A DNA stretch of 64,000 nucleotides from RU20A sp042610495 (GTDB taxonomy: Bacteria > Pseudomonadota > Alphaproteobacteria > Rhizobiales > Rhizobiaceae), in the NCBI RefSeq assembly GCF_042610495.1, contig NZ_JBHGAP010000007.1, forward strand, positions 124,001 to 188,000, in the 5' to 3' direction. The notes under the pieces are model-generated. The model did no database searches. It saw only the letters and a program-made list of their open reading frames with translations, and had not been told where the DNA came from. The stretch's first letter is position 1. Every line of letters starts with the position of its first letter. This document shows positions 8,477 through 17,029 of the stretch, piece by piece. A program made the position numbers and the translations under genes.

Positions 8477-8583
8477 GCAGGTATTTGTAGTGTTTGGTCG
8501 AAATGGACGGTTCGCGCGTTGAGGCGTCGGGCGGGGCATCGTGATGGCCCGTTCGGGCTGCAACGCGATGGAAGGAGACCGCG

Positions 8584-8793
8584 ATGACCAAGAGAGTGAA
8601 GGCTGGCGACACGGTGACGTGGTCCACGAGCCAGGGCGAAACACGAGGCAAGGTCGTCAAGAAGCAGACAACCGACACGAAGATCATGGATCACAAGGTC
8701 AAGGCTTCCGCGGACGACCCGCAATACATCGTTGAAAGTGACAAGACCGGAAAGCGTGCCGCGCACAAGCCGGAGCAACTGCGCAAGGTCTGA
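8584..8793 (+). CDS. small HVA1/DUF2945 family protein
   Basis: A 69-residue basic soluble protein that begins MTKRVKAGDTVTWSTSQGET and contains GKVVKKQT and DDPQYIVESDKTGKRAAHKP. This is the pattern of the DUF2945/HVA1 (hypervirulence-associated, Tudor-like) family, which is usually 60-80 residues. The function in bacteria is not established; members often sit beside stress genes. ATG 8584 follows AAGGAGACCGCG, a strong ribosome-binding site. It stands alone between quiC1 and the lactate regulator and probably has its own transcript. Confidence 0.8.
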   Translation: MTKRVKAGDTVTWSTSQGETRGKVVKKQTTDTKIMDHKVKASADDPQYIVESDKTGKRAAHKPEQLRKV

Positions 8794-8868
8794 CCGGGCA
8801 TTCAAGGCGGCCGCAGCGAAGGCGCGGCCTCCACCCCGTCGAGTCTGTGCTGTCGCCTCCGAAGATGA

Positions 8869-8885
8869 TTTTGGTAGGACCAAAA
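8869..8885. promoter_or_regulatory. LldR/PdhR-type operator 1
   Basis: TTTTGGTAGGACCAAAA is a perfect inverted repeat (7-bp arms, 3-bp centre) of the TTGGTnnGACCAA kind bound by LldR/PdhR members of the GntR family. It lies about 31 bases upstream of the predicted -35 element. Confidence 0.7.
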
Positions 8886-8915
8886 ATGCCTTTGAGAGGA
8901 TACAGCGTGCCAATA

Positions 8916-8945
8916 TTGACAACTTTGGCCGATAAGCGATATTAG
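8916..8945 (+). promoter_or_regulatory. sigma70-like promoter of the lldR-lldD operon
   Basis: TTGACA (8916-8921), an 18-base spacer and TATTAG (8940-8945). It is flanked on both sides by GntR-type operators, the usual geometry of an LldR-repressed lactate promoter. Confidence 0.6.
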
Positions 8946-8964
8946 ATCCCGTGTTCCTCCTTCT

Positions 8965-8979
8965 TTTGGTTGGACCAAA
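8965..8979. promoter_or_regulatory. LldR/PdhR-type operator 2
   Basis: TTTGGTTGGACCAAA is an inverted repeat with 6-bp arms and a 3-bp centre, the same pattern as operator 1 and centred 95 bases from it. It lies just downstream of the predicted transcription start. Confidence 0.7.
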
Positions 8980-9220
8980 TGAAGGAGATGCTGGTGTCTT
9001 TCCTCAATCGCTTTTGTCTCAGGCTGTGGCGCTTCCTTCCGCTTGGTCCAGTCGTTGCCTCTGTGGGCGGGCGTCCAAACCTGCGAACGCTGAAAGGGGC
9101 ATTCGCCAACGCCATAGGGATCCGGCGCGCCGCTACAAAGACAGTTCGCTTTCGCCAGTCGCATCCTGCGGCGCGGCATCGCGATCCGGTCGGTCCGGGC
9201 GCCGGCACGGTGCTCTCATC

Positions 9221-10009
9221 ATGATATCCACAGCCGATCCGTCCGAAAGCCGCCGTGTCACCGACAGGGTCGAGCGGGCCGTGGAGGCGCTGATTGCGGA
9301 GAGGCGACTTTCGGTTGGTGACCGGCTGCCTGCGGAGCGGACACTTGCCCTGCAGTTGGGCATATCCCGCAACAGCCTGCGCGAGGCGCTGATGCGGCTT
9401 GCCGCGCGCGGGCGGATAGCCCTTCGAAGGGGCGGAAACATCATTGCCGAAGCGCCGGAAACGCGCTGGACGCATGTCACGATCGCCGATCCCCTGGCGC
9501 CGGTCGTGGCGGGCAATCCCGGCTTCGGGCAGGATGTGCTGGAGGTGCGCCGCGGGCTCGAGGGGCAGGCGGCCTATCATGCCGCGCTGCGGGCGTTGCC
9601 GGATGACATCGACGCGATCCGCCGGTGTTTCGATGCGCTCGCCGACTGTCATATCAAGGGTGACGCGGCCGCCGAGGCCCATGCGGACGCAGCCTTTCAC
9701 CTTGCGATCGCCGATGCCTCGCACAATGCGGTGCTGCGCTCGGTCATGTCGAGCATGTTCGGGCTCCTGCAAAGCAGCATCTCCGAAAGCCTCGACAAGC
9801 TCTACAACGTTCCCCGAACCTTCGAGCGGTTGTCAGACCAGCATGCCGCCCTGCTTGACGCGATCGCGCGTGGGGATGCGGATGCGGCCCTGTCTGCTTC
9901 CGACGCCCATATCATCTTCGTTGCCGACACCATCCGTACCATCGACGAGGAACGGGCGCGCCGTGCGCGGGCCGACAGTCTTCGCCGCACGACCTCCCCA
10001 AGGATATGA
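9221..10009 (+). CDS. GntR/FCD family transcriptional regulator, LldR-like
   Basis: 262 residues. The winged helix-turn-helix (about residues 12-78) has GDRLPAERTLALQLGISRNSLREALMRL, typical of the FadR subfamily. The C-terminal FCD domain carries metal-ligand-like residues in DAAFHLAIADASHN and DQHAALLDAI. It lies five bases before lldD and is preceded by two TTGGT/ACCAA operators, so it most likely senses lactate and represses this operon. ATG 9221 is the first start that does not add unrelated N-terminal sequence; no strong ribosome-binding site is visible. Confidence 0.85.
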   Translation: MISTADPSESRRVTDRVERAVEALIAERRLSVGDRLPAERTLALQLGISRNSLREALMRLAARGRIALRRGGNIIAEAPETRWTHVTIADPLAPVVAGNPGFGQDVLEVRRGLEGQAAYHAALRALPDDIDAIRRCFDALADCHIKGDAAAEAHADAAFHLAIADASHNAVLRSVMSSMFGLLQSSISESLDKLYNVPRTFERLSDQHAALLDAIARGDADAALSASDAHIIFVADTIRTIDEERARRARADSLRRTTSPRI

Positions 10010-10013
10010 CGCC

Positions 10014-11147
10014 ATGATCATCTCGTCGCCCACCGATTATCGCGAAGCCGCCCGCCGTCGCCTGCCTCCGTTCCTGTTCCACTACATCGATGGGGGCGCG
10101 AATGCGGAGCACACGCTGCGGCGCAACGTTTCCGATCTCTCCGACATCGCGCTTCGCCAGCGTGTTCTCAAGAATGTGGAAAGCCTCAGCCTGACGACGG
10201 AGCTTTTCGGGCGCACGCTCTCCATGCCGGTGGCGCTTGCGCCGGTTGGTCTGACGGGCATGTATGCGCGGCGCGGCGAGGTGCAGGCGGCGCGTGCAGC
10301 GACCTCGCGCGCCATTCCCTTCACGCTCTCGACCGTCTCCGTCTGCCCGATCGAGGAAGTGCAGAAGGCGACCAGCGCGCCGATCTGGTTTCAGCTCTAT
10401 GTGCTCAAGGACCGCGGCTTCATGAAGAATGCGCTGGAGCGCGCCATGGCTGCGGGCATCACCACGCTCGTCTTCACCGTGGACATGCCGACGCCGGGTT
10501 CGCGCTACCGTGACGCTCATTCCGGCATGTCGGGGCCGAATGCAGCGTTCCGGCGAATGGTGCAGGCGGCGCTGCATCCGCAATGGGCCTTCGACGTCGG
10601 CCTCATGGGGCGGCCGCATGATCTCGGCAATATCTCCGCCTACCGGGGTCAGCCGACCAAACTGGAGGACTATATCGGCTGGCTTGCCAACAATTTCGAT
10701 CCTTCGATTTCGTGGAAGGATCTCGAATGGATCCGGGATTTCTGGAAGGGGCCGATGATCATCAAGGGCATTCTGGATGCTGAGGATGCCCGCGACGCGG
10801 TGCGCTTTGGTGCCGATGGCATCGTCGTTTCGAACCATGGCGGACGGCAGCTTGACGGGGTGCGCTCGAGCGCGCGGGCGCTGCCCGACATTGCCGATGC
10901 GGTGAAGGGGGAGATGAAGATCCTCGCCGATTCCGGCATCCGCTCAGGCCTCGATGTGGTGCGCATGCTGGCGCTTGGCGCGGATGCGGTCATGCTCGGG
11001 CGCGCCTTCATCTACGCTCTGGCTGCAGACGGCGAGGCAGGCGTTGCCAATCTGCTTGATCTCGTCGCCAAGGAAATGCGGGTGGCGATGACGCTGACCG
11101 GAGTGCGCTCGATCGCGGAGATCGACCGGTCGTCCCTTGCCCTTTGA
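10014..11147 (+). CDS. lldD: FMN-dependent L-lactate dehydrogenase
   Basis: 377 residues, close to the 380-400 of bacterial LldD. It is an FMN-binding TIM barrel of the alpha-hydroxyacid oxidase family: FHYIDGGANAEHTLRRN and PVALAPVGLTGMYARRGE near the N terminus, FTVDMPTPGSRYRD in the middle, and the active-site motif VSNHGGRQLDG with the catalytic His. It oxidises L-lactate to pyruvate and passes electrons to the membrane quinone pool. ATG 10014 follows AAGGATATGACGCC. It is co-transcribed with the GntR regulator and ends at a strong shared terminator. Confidence 0.92.
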   Translation: MIISSPTDYREAARRRLPPFLFHYIDGGANAEHTLRRNVSDLSDIALRQRVLKNVESLSLTTELFGRTLSMPVALAPVGLTGMYARRGEVQAARAATSRAIPFTLSTVSVCPIEEVQKATSAPIWFQLYVLKDRGFMKNALERAMAAGITTLVFTVDMPTPGSRYRDAHSGMSGPNAAFRRMVQAALHPQWAFDVGLMGRPHDLGNISAYRGQPTKLEDYIGWLANNFDPSISWKDLEWIRDFWKGPMIIKGILDAEDARDAVRFGADGIVVSNHGGRQLDGVRSSARALPDIADAVKGEMKILADSGIRSGLDVVRMLALGADAVMLGRAFIYALAADGEAGVANLLDLVAKEMRVAMTLTGVRSIAEIDRSSLAL

Positions 11148-11172
11148 GGAGCTGCGAGCGACGGACATCATG

Positions 11173-11203
11173 AAAAAGGGCCGGTCGCATGCCGGCCCTT
11201 TTT
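11173..11203. terminator. bidirectional Rho-independent terminator
   Basis: A perfect 12-bp stem (AAAAAGGGCCGG / CCGGCCCTTTTT) with a 7-base loop. A/T runs on both sides make it work in both directions, between convergent lldD and the MFS gene. Confidence 0.9.
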
Positions 11204-11235
11204 CCTTGACGCTCAGGCGAAGGCCGCGGGGGCGA

Positions 11236-12570
11236 TCAGCCGTTTTCCTTCGGATGCAGAGCGACCTGGCGGGCGACCGAAAGCGACAGCAGCGTGCAGA
11301 CCGCGCCCGACAGGAGATAGGCACCCGATGCCGCCAGGCCGAAGGTGCTCGACAACAGCAATGCGGTGACCGGCGCGAAGCCGGCGCCGAACATCCAGGA
11401 CAGGGCCGAGACGAAGGCCGAGCCGGTATAGCGGTTCCGCTGGCCGAAGAGCGATGCGACGGCGCCCGAGGACTGGGCGAAGCTGAAGCCCAGGATCGCG
11501 AAGCCGACCAGCACATAGGCTGCCTCGCCGGTCTTTCCGCCATTCAACAGGATCGGCGCGACGAGCGCGAAGCCGCCAATGGCCCAGGCGCCCCAGACAA
11601 GGATCTTCTGGCGGCCGATACGGTCCGACAGCCAGCCGGAAAACAGCATCGTCACCGTGCCGACGCAGGCGCCAAGCGCTTCGATCAGGAGGAAGGAGGC
11701 GGGCTCCTGATCCGTGTAGAGGTTGACCCAGGACAGCGGGAAGACGGTGACCATGTGGAACATGGCGAAGCTTGCCAGCGGCACGAAGATGCCGAGCAGA
11801 ACCGTCCGGCCGTCTTCCTTCACGGTGCGGCCGATGCCGCTCGGCACCAGTTCCATAGTCTTGAAGAGCGCGCGGAATTCCGGCGTGGCGATAATGCGCA
11901 GGCGTGCAAAGAGCGCTACGACGTTGATCGCAAACGCGACGAAGAAGGGATAGCGCCAGCCCCACTCGAGGAAGTCCTGCTTCGGGAGGGTGGAGACAAG
12001 ATAGGCAAACAGGACGGTCGCAACGGCAAGGCCGATCGGTGCGCCGAGCTGCGGGATCATCGCGTAGAAACCGCGGCGATGCTTGGCCGCAGTGACGGCG
12101 AGCAGTGGAGCCAGACCGTCCCAGGCGCCGCCGAGCGCCAGGCCCTGACCGATGCGCAGCAGCGCCAGGATCAGGATCGCCCACCAGCCGACCGTGGCAT
12201 AGGAGGGAACAAGGCCCATGGCGACGGTGGAGGTGCCGAGCAGGAAAAGCGCGATGGTGAGCTTCGTGGTACGGCCATAGCGGCGGTCGAGCGACATGAA
12301 GAGCACGGTGCCGATCGGGCGCGCCACGAAGGCGAGTGCCACGAGCACGAAGGACCAGAGCGTGCCCGTCAGCGGATCGAGGAAGGGAAAGATGCGCGCC
12401 GGGAAGACCAGCACCGAGGCGATGGCGAAAACGAAGAAGTCGAAGAACTCCGAGGCGCGGCCGATGACGACGCCGACGGCGATGTCGGACGGCGAGACGT
12501 GATGCTCGTGCGCATCATTGGCAGGGCTGGGATTGTTTCCCGGACGGGACATTTCGACGCTGGTGGCCAT
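11236..12570 (-). CDS. MFS transporter, metabolite:H+ symporter (MHS)-like
   Basis: A 444-residue membrane protein with about 12 hydrophobic helices. VGVVIGRASEFFDFFVFAIA near the N terminus resembles the MHS branch (ShiA/ProP/KgtP-like start). FMSLDRRYGRTTKL is the conserved loop between helices 2 and 3, repeated as SDRIGRQKILVWG between helices 8 and 9. I start at ATG 12570 (MATSVEMSRPGNN), about ten bases after GCGGAG; the frame stays open to 12660. Substrate unknown. Convergence with lldD across one terminator could indicate a carboxylate such as lactate, but that is weak. Confidence 0.8.
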   Translation of the reverse strand: MATSVEMSRPGNNPSPANDAHEHHVSPSDIAVGVVIGRASEFFDFFVFAIASVLVFPARIFPFLDPLTGTLWSFVLVALAFVARPIGTVLFMSLDRRYGRTTKLTIALFLLGTSTVAMGLVPSYATVGWWAILILALLRIGQGLALGGAWDGLAPLLAVTAAKHRRGFYAMIPQLGAPIGLAVATVLFAYLVSTLPKQDFLEWGWRYPFFVAFAINVVALFARLRIIATPEFRALFKTMELVPSGIGRTVKEDGRTVLLGIFVPLASFAMFHMVTVFPLSWVNLYTDQEPASFLLIEALGACVGTVTMLFSGWLSDRIGRQKILVWGAWAIGGFALVAPILLNGGKTGEAAYVLVGFAILGFSFAQSSGAVASLFGQRNRYTGSAFVSALSWMFGAGFAPVTALLLSSTFGLAASGAYLLSGAVCTLLSLSVARQVALHPKENG

Positions 12571-12678
12571 GAATTTCAAACTCCGCGCGAGACGGTCGAT
12601 GATCGGCGAGACCCATAAATAGCTGGATTTGCGGGCCTCGTCCTGTGATGATTTCTGCATGCACCAGCAGGGTCCGAT

Positions 12679-12705
12679 TTGACAGGCGACAAATTGTCGT
12701 ATGTT
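12679..12705 (+). promoter_or_regulatory. cyoA promoter with palindrome resembling a RegR/ActR box
   Basis: TTGACA (12679-12684) is followed by the palindrome CGACAA-A-TTGTCG (12687-12699) and a poor -10 element (TATGTT at 12700 with short spacing). On the minus strand the palindrome matches 9 of 11 fixed positions of the RegR box GNGRCRTTNNGNCGC. The location upstream of a terminal oxidase fits redox control. Confidence 0.45.
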
Positions 12706-12786
12706 GCAATTGCTCAGTTCAAATTAGGTGCTCAGACGAAAACAAAGTCCGAACGACCGTCCTCCCGGTCGATGACGAGGTTAGAT

Positions 12787-13989
12787 ATGCGCCCAAACGG
12801 CCTGTTGAAGTCTTGCATCCTATTGCTTCCATTGATGTTCCTCTCCGCGTGCAAGGCGGAGGTGCTGGCTCCCTCAGGTGATGTTGCGGCGCAACAACGC
12901 GATCTCCTGGTGATGTCGACGCTCTTGATGCTGATCATCATCATTCCCGTGATGGTGCTGACGGTCTGGTTTGCGTGGCGCTACCGGGAATCGAACCGCG
13001 CCGCGGTCTACCGCCCGAACTGGGACCACTCGGCCAAGCTCGAGCTGATTATCTGGGCCGTGCCGCTGCTGATCGTGGTTTCGCTCGGTGCGCTGACCTG
13101 GGCCGGCACGCACCTTCTCGACCCCTACCGTCCGCTGGCGCGGGTCTCTTCCGAGAAGCCGCTGGACGCGCAGGAGCCGCTGCAGGTGCAGGTGGTGGCG
13201 CTCGACTGGAAGTGGCTGTTCATCTACCCGCAGTACGGCGTCGCCGCCGTCAACGAACTTGCCGTTCCCGTCGATCGCCCGGTCCAGTTCACGCTGACCT
13301 CGTCGTCGGTGATGAACGCTTTCTACATTCCCGCCATGGCCGGCATGATCTATGCCATGCCGGGCATGCAGACCACGCTGCACGGCGTCTTCAACACGGA
13401 AGGCACCTATCAGGGGCTTGCCTCGCATTATTCCGGCGCCGGCTTCTCCGGCATGCGTTTCAAGGCCAATGCGACCGACGCGGCTGCCTTCGACAAGTGG
13501 GTGGCCGATGCGCGTGCCGCGACGAAGACGCTCGATCGCCCGGCCTATCTGGAGCTTGAAAAGCCGAGCGAGAACGTCAAGCCGGAGCGCTTTGCGACTG
13601 TCGATCCCGAACTCTTCCCGCGCGTTGTCAACATGTGCGTGGAGCCCGGCAAGATCTGCATGGCCGAGATGATGGCGATCGACAAGCAGGGTGGGGCCGG
13701 ACTTGCCGGTACCATCAACGTCTCGCAGCTGACCTATGACAAGCATGCGCGCCGCGGCACGCGCGAGCCGGTGTTTGGATGGGATCCCTTCCAGGTCACG
13801 GGCTTCTGCTCGACGGAAGAACTGGAGCGCATGCTCGGCGCCCAGCCGGCCTCCGCGACGATCGCGCCCGTCGACCAGACCCCGCTGCGTGGCCACGGGC
13901 TCACCCAGCCCGGCTCCCTCTTCGGTCGCAGTGCCGACCAGGCATTGACCCTCGCCGTGCCGTCCGTCGGCACCGCGTCGAAACTCTGA
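12787..13989 (+). CDS. cyoA: cytochrome bo3 ubiquinol oxidase subunit II
   Basis: 400 residues. ATG 12787, preceded by GAGGTTAG, gives a lipoprotein signal peptide ending in LSAC (lipobox). Two membrane helices follow (about residues 40-60 and 80-105), then a cupredoxin-like periplasmic domain with DWKWLFIYPQYGVAAVNELA. The CuA cysteines of cytochrome c oxidases are absent from that domain, as expected for a quinol oxidase. The C-terminal tail is longer than in E. coli CyoA and is low in complexity. First gene of cyoABCD-SURF1; its promoter lies in the 216-base gap shared with the divergent MFS gene. Confidence 0.93.
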   Translation: MRPNGLLKSCILLLPLMFLSACKAEVLAPSGDVAAQQRDLLVMSTLLMLIIIIPVMVLTVWFAWRYRESNRAAVYRPNWDHSAKLELIIWAVPLLIVVSLGALTWAGTHLLDPYRPLARVSSEKPLDAQEPLQVQVVALDWKWLFIYPQYGVAAVNELAVPVDRPVQFTLTSSSVMNAFYIPAMAGMIYAMPGMQTTLHGVFNTEGTYQGLASHYSGAGFSGMRFKANATDAAAFDKWVADARAATKTLDRPAYLELEKPSENVKPERFATVDPELFPRVVNMCVEPGKICMAEMMAIDKQGGAGLAGTINVSQLTYDKHARRGTREPVFGWDPFQVTGFCSTEELERMLGAQPASATIAPVDQTPLRGHGLTQPGSLFGRSADQALTLAVPSVGTASKL

Positions 13990-14001
13990 CAGGACACGGC
14001 C

Positions 14002-16005
14002 ATGGCCAATATCGATTATTCCACGACCCTGCTTTTCGGTCGCCTGAACTGGAGCGCCATTCCGTCCGAACCGATCGTGCTGGCGACCTTCGTCGTCGTC
14101 GCCATCGGGGGCGCGGCGGTGCTCGGCGGCCTCACCTATTTCCGTCTCTGGGGCTATCTCTGGAAGGAATGGTTCACCTCCGTCGATCACAAGAAGATCG
14201 GCATCATGTACATTATCCTGGCCCTCGTCATGCTGGTGCGCGGCTTTGCCGACGCGGTGATGATGCGCATCCAGCAGGTCTGGGCCTTCAATGGTTCGGA
14301 GGGCTATCTCAACGCCCACCATTACGACCAGATCTTCACGGCGCATGGCGTGATCATGATCTTCTTCGTGGCGATGCCCTTCGTCACGGGTCTCATGAAC
14401 TATGTGGTGCCGCTGCAGATCGGCGCGCGTGACGTCTCCTTCCCCTTCCTCAACAATTTCTCGTTCTGGATGACGGTCGGCGGCGCAGTGCTGGTCATGG
14501 CCTCGCTCTTCGTCGGCGAGTTCGCGCAGACCGGCTGGCTTGCCTTCCCGCCGCTGTCGGGCATCGGCTACAGCCCATGGGTCGGGGTGGACTATTACAT
14601 CTGGGGCCTGCAGGTGGCGGGTGTCGGCACGACGCTGTCGGGCATCAACCTGCTGGTCACGATCGTGAAGATGCGTGCGCCGGGCATGACGCTGATGCGC
14701 ATGCCGGTCTTCACCTGGACCTCGCTGTGCACCAACATCCTCATCGTCGCCTCGTTCCCGGTGCTGACGATGACGCTGATCCTGCTGACGCTCGACCGCT
14801 ACCTCGGCACCAATTTCTTCACCAATGACCTTGGTGGCAATCCGATGATGTACATCAACCTCATCTGGATCTGGGGCCACCCGGAAGTGTACATCCTGAT
14901 CCTGCCGCTTTTCGGTGTTTTCTCGGAAGTCACCTCCACCTTCTGCGGCAAGCGGCTGTTCGGCTATTCCTCGATGGTCTACGCCACCGTCTGCATCACC
15001 GTTCTCAGCTACCTCGTCTGGCTGCACCACTTCTTCACCATGGGCTCGGGCGCCTCGGTCAATGCCTTCTTCGGCATCACGACCATGATCATCTCGGTGC
15101 CGACGGGCGCGAAGATCTTCAACTGGCTCTTCACCATGTATCAGGGCCGGGTGCGCTACGACCTGCCCATGATGTGGACGGTCGCCTTCATGCTTACCTT
15201 CACGGTCGGCGGGATGACCGGCGTGCTTCTCGCCGTGCCGCCGGCGGACTTCGTGCTGCACAACTCGCTGTTCCTGATCGCCCACTTCCACAATGTGATC
15301 ATCGGCGGCGTGCTGTTCGGCTGCTTTGCCGCGATCGCCTACTGGTGGCCGAAGGCCTTCGGCTTCAAGCTCAACGTCTTCTGGGGCAAGGTGTCCTTCT
15401 GGTGCTGGGTCGTGGGCTTCTGGGCCGCCTTCATGCCGCTCTATGTGCTCGGCCTGATGGGCGTCACCCGCCGCATGCGCGTGTTCGACGATCCGGATCT
15501 GCGCATCTGGTTCATCATCGCGGCGCTTGGCGCGGCGCTGATCGCCTGCGGTATCGCGGCCTTCTTCGTGCAGATCGGTGTGTCGATCTGGAAGCGGAAG
15601 GAAAACCCGGACCTTTCGGGCGACCCCTGGGATGGCCGTACGCTGGAGTGGGCGACCTCCTCGCCGCCCCCGGCCTACAACTTCGCCTTCACCCCGGTCG
15701 TCCATGGTCTGGACGCCTGGGCGGAGATGAAAGAGCAGGGCCAGAAGCGTCCGAAGGCTGCCTATATCCCGATCCACATGCCGCGCTATACCGGCACGGG
15801 CGTCATCCTCGCCGGCCTCTCGACGGTCTGCGGCTTCGCGCTGGTCTGGTACATCTGGTGGCTGGCAGCGCTTGCCTTCCTCGGCATCATCGTCGTGGCG
15901 ATCGCGCACACCTTCAACTATGACCGCGACTACTATGTCCCGGTCGAAGAGGTCTCGGCCGTCGAAGGCGAACGCGACCTGCAACTTGCCAAGCTCGGAG
16001 CCTGA
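14002..16005 (+). CDS. cyoB: cytochrome bo3 ubiquinol oxidase subunit I
   Basis: 667 residues, the normal length. Heme-copper oxidase core with about 15 helices. Visible ligands and channel residues include FTAHGVIMIFF (low-spin heme His), WIWGHPEVYILILP (CuB His, cross-linked Tyr and the D-channel Glu), WLHHFFTMG (two CuB His), PTGAKIFNW (K-channel Lys) and IAHFHNVIIGG (high- and low-spin heme His). It reduces oxygen to water with electrons from ubiquinol and pumps protons. It starts 12 bases after cyoA with AGGACA as ribosome-binding site. Confidence 0.97.
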   Translation: MANIDYSTTLLFGRLNWSAIPSEPIVLATFVVVAIGGAAVLGGLTYFRLWGYLWKEWFTSVDHKKIGIMYIILALVMLVRGFADAVMMRIQQVWAFNGSEGYLNAHHYDQIFTAHGVIMIFFVAMPFVTGLMNYVVPLQIGARDVSFPFLNNFSFWMTVGGAVLVMASLFVGEFAQTGWLAFPPLSGIGYSPWVGVDYYIWGLQVAGVGTTLSGINLLVTIVKMRAPGMTLMRMPVFTWTSLCTNILIVASFPVLTMTLILLTLDRYLGTNFFTNDLGGNPMMYINLIWIWGHPEVYILILPLFGVFSEVTSTFCGKRLFGYSSMVYATVCITVLSYLVWLHHFFTMGSGASVNAFFGITTMIISVPTGAKIFNWLFTMYQGRVRYDLPMMWTVAFMLTFTVGGMTGVLLAVPPADFVLHNSLFLIAHFHNVIIGGVLFGCFAAIAYWWPKAFGFKLNVFWGKVSFWCWVVGFWAAFMPLYVLGLMGVTRRMRVFDDPDLRIWFIIAALGAALIACGIAAFFVQIGVSIWKRKENPDLSGDPWDGRTLEWATSSPPPAYNFAFTPVVHGLDAWAEMKEQGQKRPKAAYIPIHMPRYTGTGVILAGLSTVCGFALVWYIWWLAALAFLGIIVVAIAHTFNYDRDYYVPVEEVSAVEGERDLQLAKLGA

Positions 16006-16010
16006 TCGAC

Positions 16011-16634
16011 ATGAGCACAACCGCCCATTCCTCGGCTGCCGCCATTTCCTACTGGGAAACCGAGCCGCATCATCATCCGGAAGGCGCGTCCACGAGCCTC
16101 GGCTTCTGGATCTACCTGATGAGCGACTGCCTGATGTTCGCCGTGCTGTTTGCCGTCTTCGGCGTGCTCGGGCAGAGCTATGCGGCCGGCCCGGGTCCGA
16201 AGGTTCTCTTCGACCTGACGCTGGTTGCGATCAACACGGCCTTCCTGCTCGTCTCGTCCATCACCTTCGGCTTTGCGATGCTCGCCATGCATGAGGGGCG
16301 CCAGTCGCGCATGCAGGCATGGCTCTTCGTGACGCTGCTGTTCGGCCTCGCCTTCCTCGCGGTCGAGCTCTACGAGTTCCACCACCTGATCGAGGAGGGT
16401 GCCGGTCCGCAGCGCTCGGCCTTCCTGTCCTCCTTCTTCGCGCTGGTCGGCACGCACGGGCTGCACGTCACCTTCGGCTCCATCTGGCTGGTAACGCTGA
16501 TGGTTCAGATCAACCGCAAGGGTCTCATTCCCGCCAACCAGCGGCGGATGAATTGCCTGAGCATGTTCTGGCACTTTCTGGACGTGATCTGGATCGGTGT
16601 CTTCACCTTCGTCTATCTCCTGGGGATGATCTGA
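16011..16634 (+). CDS. cyoC: cytochrome bo3 ubiquinol oxidase subunit III
   Basis: 207 residues with five predicted helices, as in the CyoC form of heme-copper oxidase subunit III. Conserved segments are SLGFWIYLMSDCLMFAVLFA near the N terminus, ELYEFHHLI, and GTHGLHVTFGSIWL. It stabilises subunit I and the proton-pumping complex in the inner membrane. The start is five bases after cyoB and the stop shares one base with the cyoD start, indicating translational coupling. Confidence 0.96.
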   Translation: MSTTAHSSAAAISYWETEPHHHPEGASTSLGFWIYLMSDCLMFAVLFAVFGVLGQSYAAGPGPKVLFDLTLVAINTAFLLVSSITFGFAMLAMHEGRQSRMQAWLFVTLLFGLAFLAVELYEFHHLIEEGAGPQRSAFLSSFFALVGTHGLHVTFGSIWLVTLMVQINRKGLIPANQRRMNCLSMFWHFLDVIWIGVFTFVYLLGMI

Positions 16635-17029
16635 TGTCGACGCATTCCATCGAGCCGCACAGCCACCACGAGGGTGCCTCGCATGACGGTCACGACCATG
16701 GCAGCTACAAGTCCTACATCACGGGCTTCGTACTGTCGGTCATCCTGACCGCCATTCCCTTCGCCATCGTCATGACCGGCGGCTTTGAAAGCCGCGCGGT
16801 GACGGCGGTCATCGTGATCGCCTTCGCGGTCGCGCAGATCCTCGTGCACATGGTGTACTTCCTGCATATGAACAGCCGCTCTGACGAGGGCTGGACGATG
16901 CTGTCGATGATCTTCACCGTCATCGTCGTCGTTATCATGCTCGCGGGTTCGCTGTGGGTCATGTACCACCTCAACACCAACATGATGCCGCAGATGGATC
17001 ACAGCCAGATGCAGGGCATGGGTTCCTGA
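16634..17029 (+). CDS. cyoD: cytochrome bo3 ubiquinol oxidase subunit IV
   Basis: 131 residues with a His-rich N terminus and three helices; SYITGFVLSVILTAIPF and LVHMVYFLHMN are typical of CyoD/COX4. It is an accessory subunit that helps subunit I assemble. ATG 16634 overlaps the cyoC stop by one base (TGATG) and the gene ends in the same arrangement with the SURF1 gene. The C terminus is Met-rich (MMPQMDHSQMQGMGS), which I have no explanation for; a metal-binding role is possible but unproven. Confidence 0.95.
   Translation: MSTHSIEPHSHHEGASHDGHDHGSYKSYITGFVLSVILTAIPFAIVMTGGFESRAVTAVIVIAFAVAQILVHMVYFLHMNSRSDEGWTMLSMIFTVIVVVIMLAGSLWVMYHLNTNMMPQMDHSQMQGMGS

Larger units (their letters stand above)
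8794..9220. other. intergenic/leader region before the lactate regulator
   Basis: These 427 bases contain two GntR-type operators and a sigma70-like promoter (listed separately). About 270 bases then separate the predicted transcription start from the regulator's ATG. An 84-codon frame at 8970-9224 has no family resemblance and overlaps the second operator, so I do not call it. Confidence 0.6.

Noticed and set aside
8970..9224. An 84-codon plus-strand frame before the GntR gene
   Set aside because: It overlaps an operator, has no ribosome-binding site and reads as Arg/Pro/Ala-rich non-coding sequence.
12874..16020. A 1048-codon open frame on the minus strand opposite cyoA/cyoB
   Set aside because: It is the antisense shadow of GC-rich coding sequence: composition dominated by Arg, Asp, His and Glu, no family resemblance, and it lies opposite clear oxidase genes.
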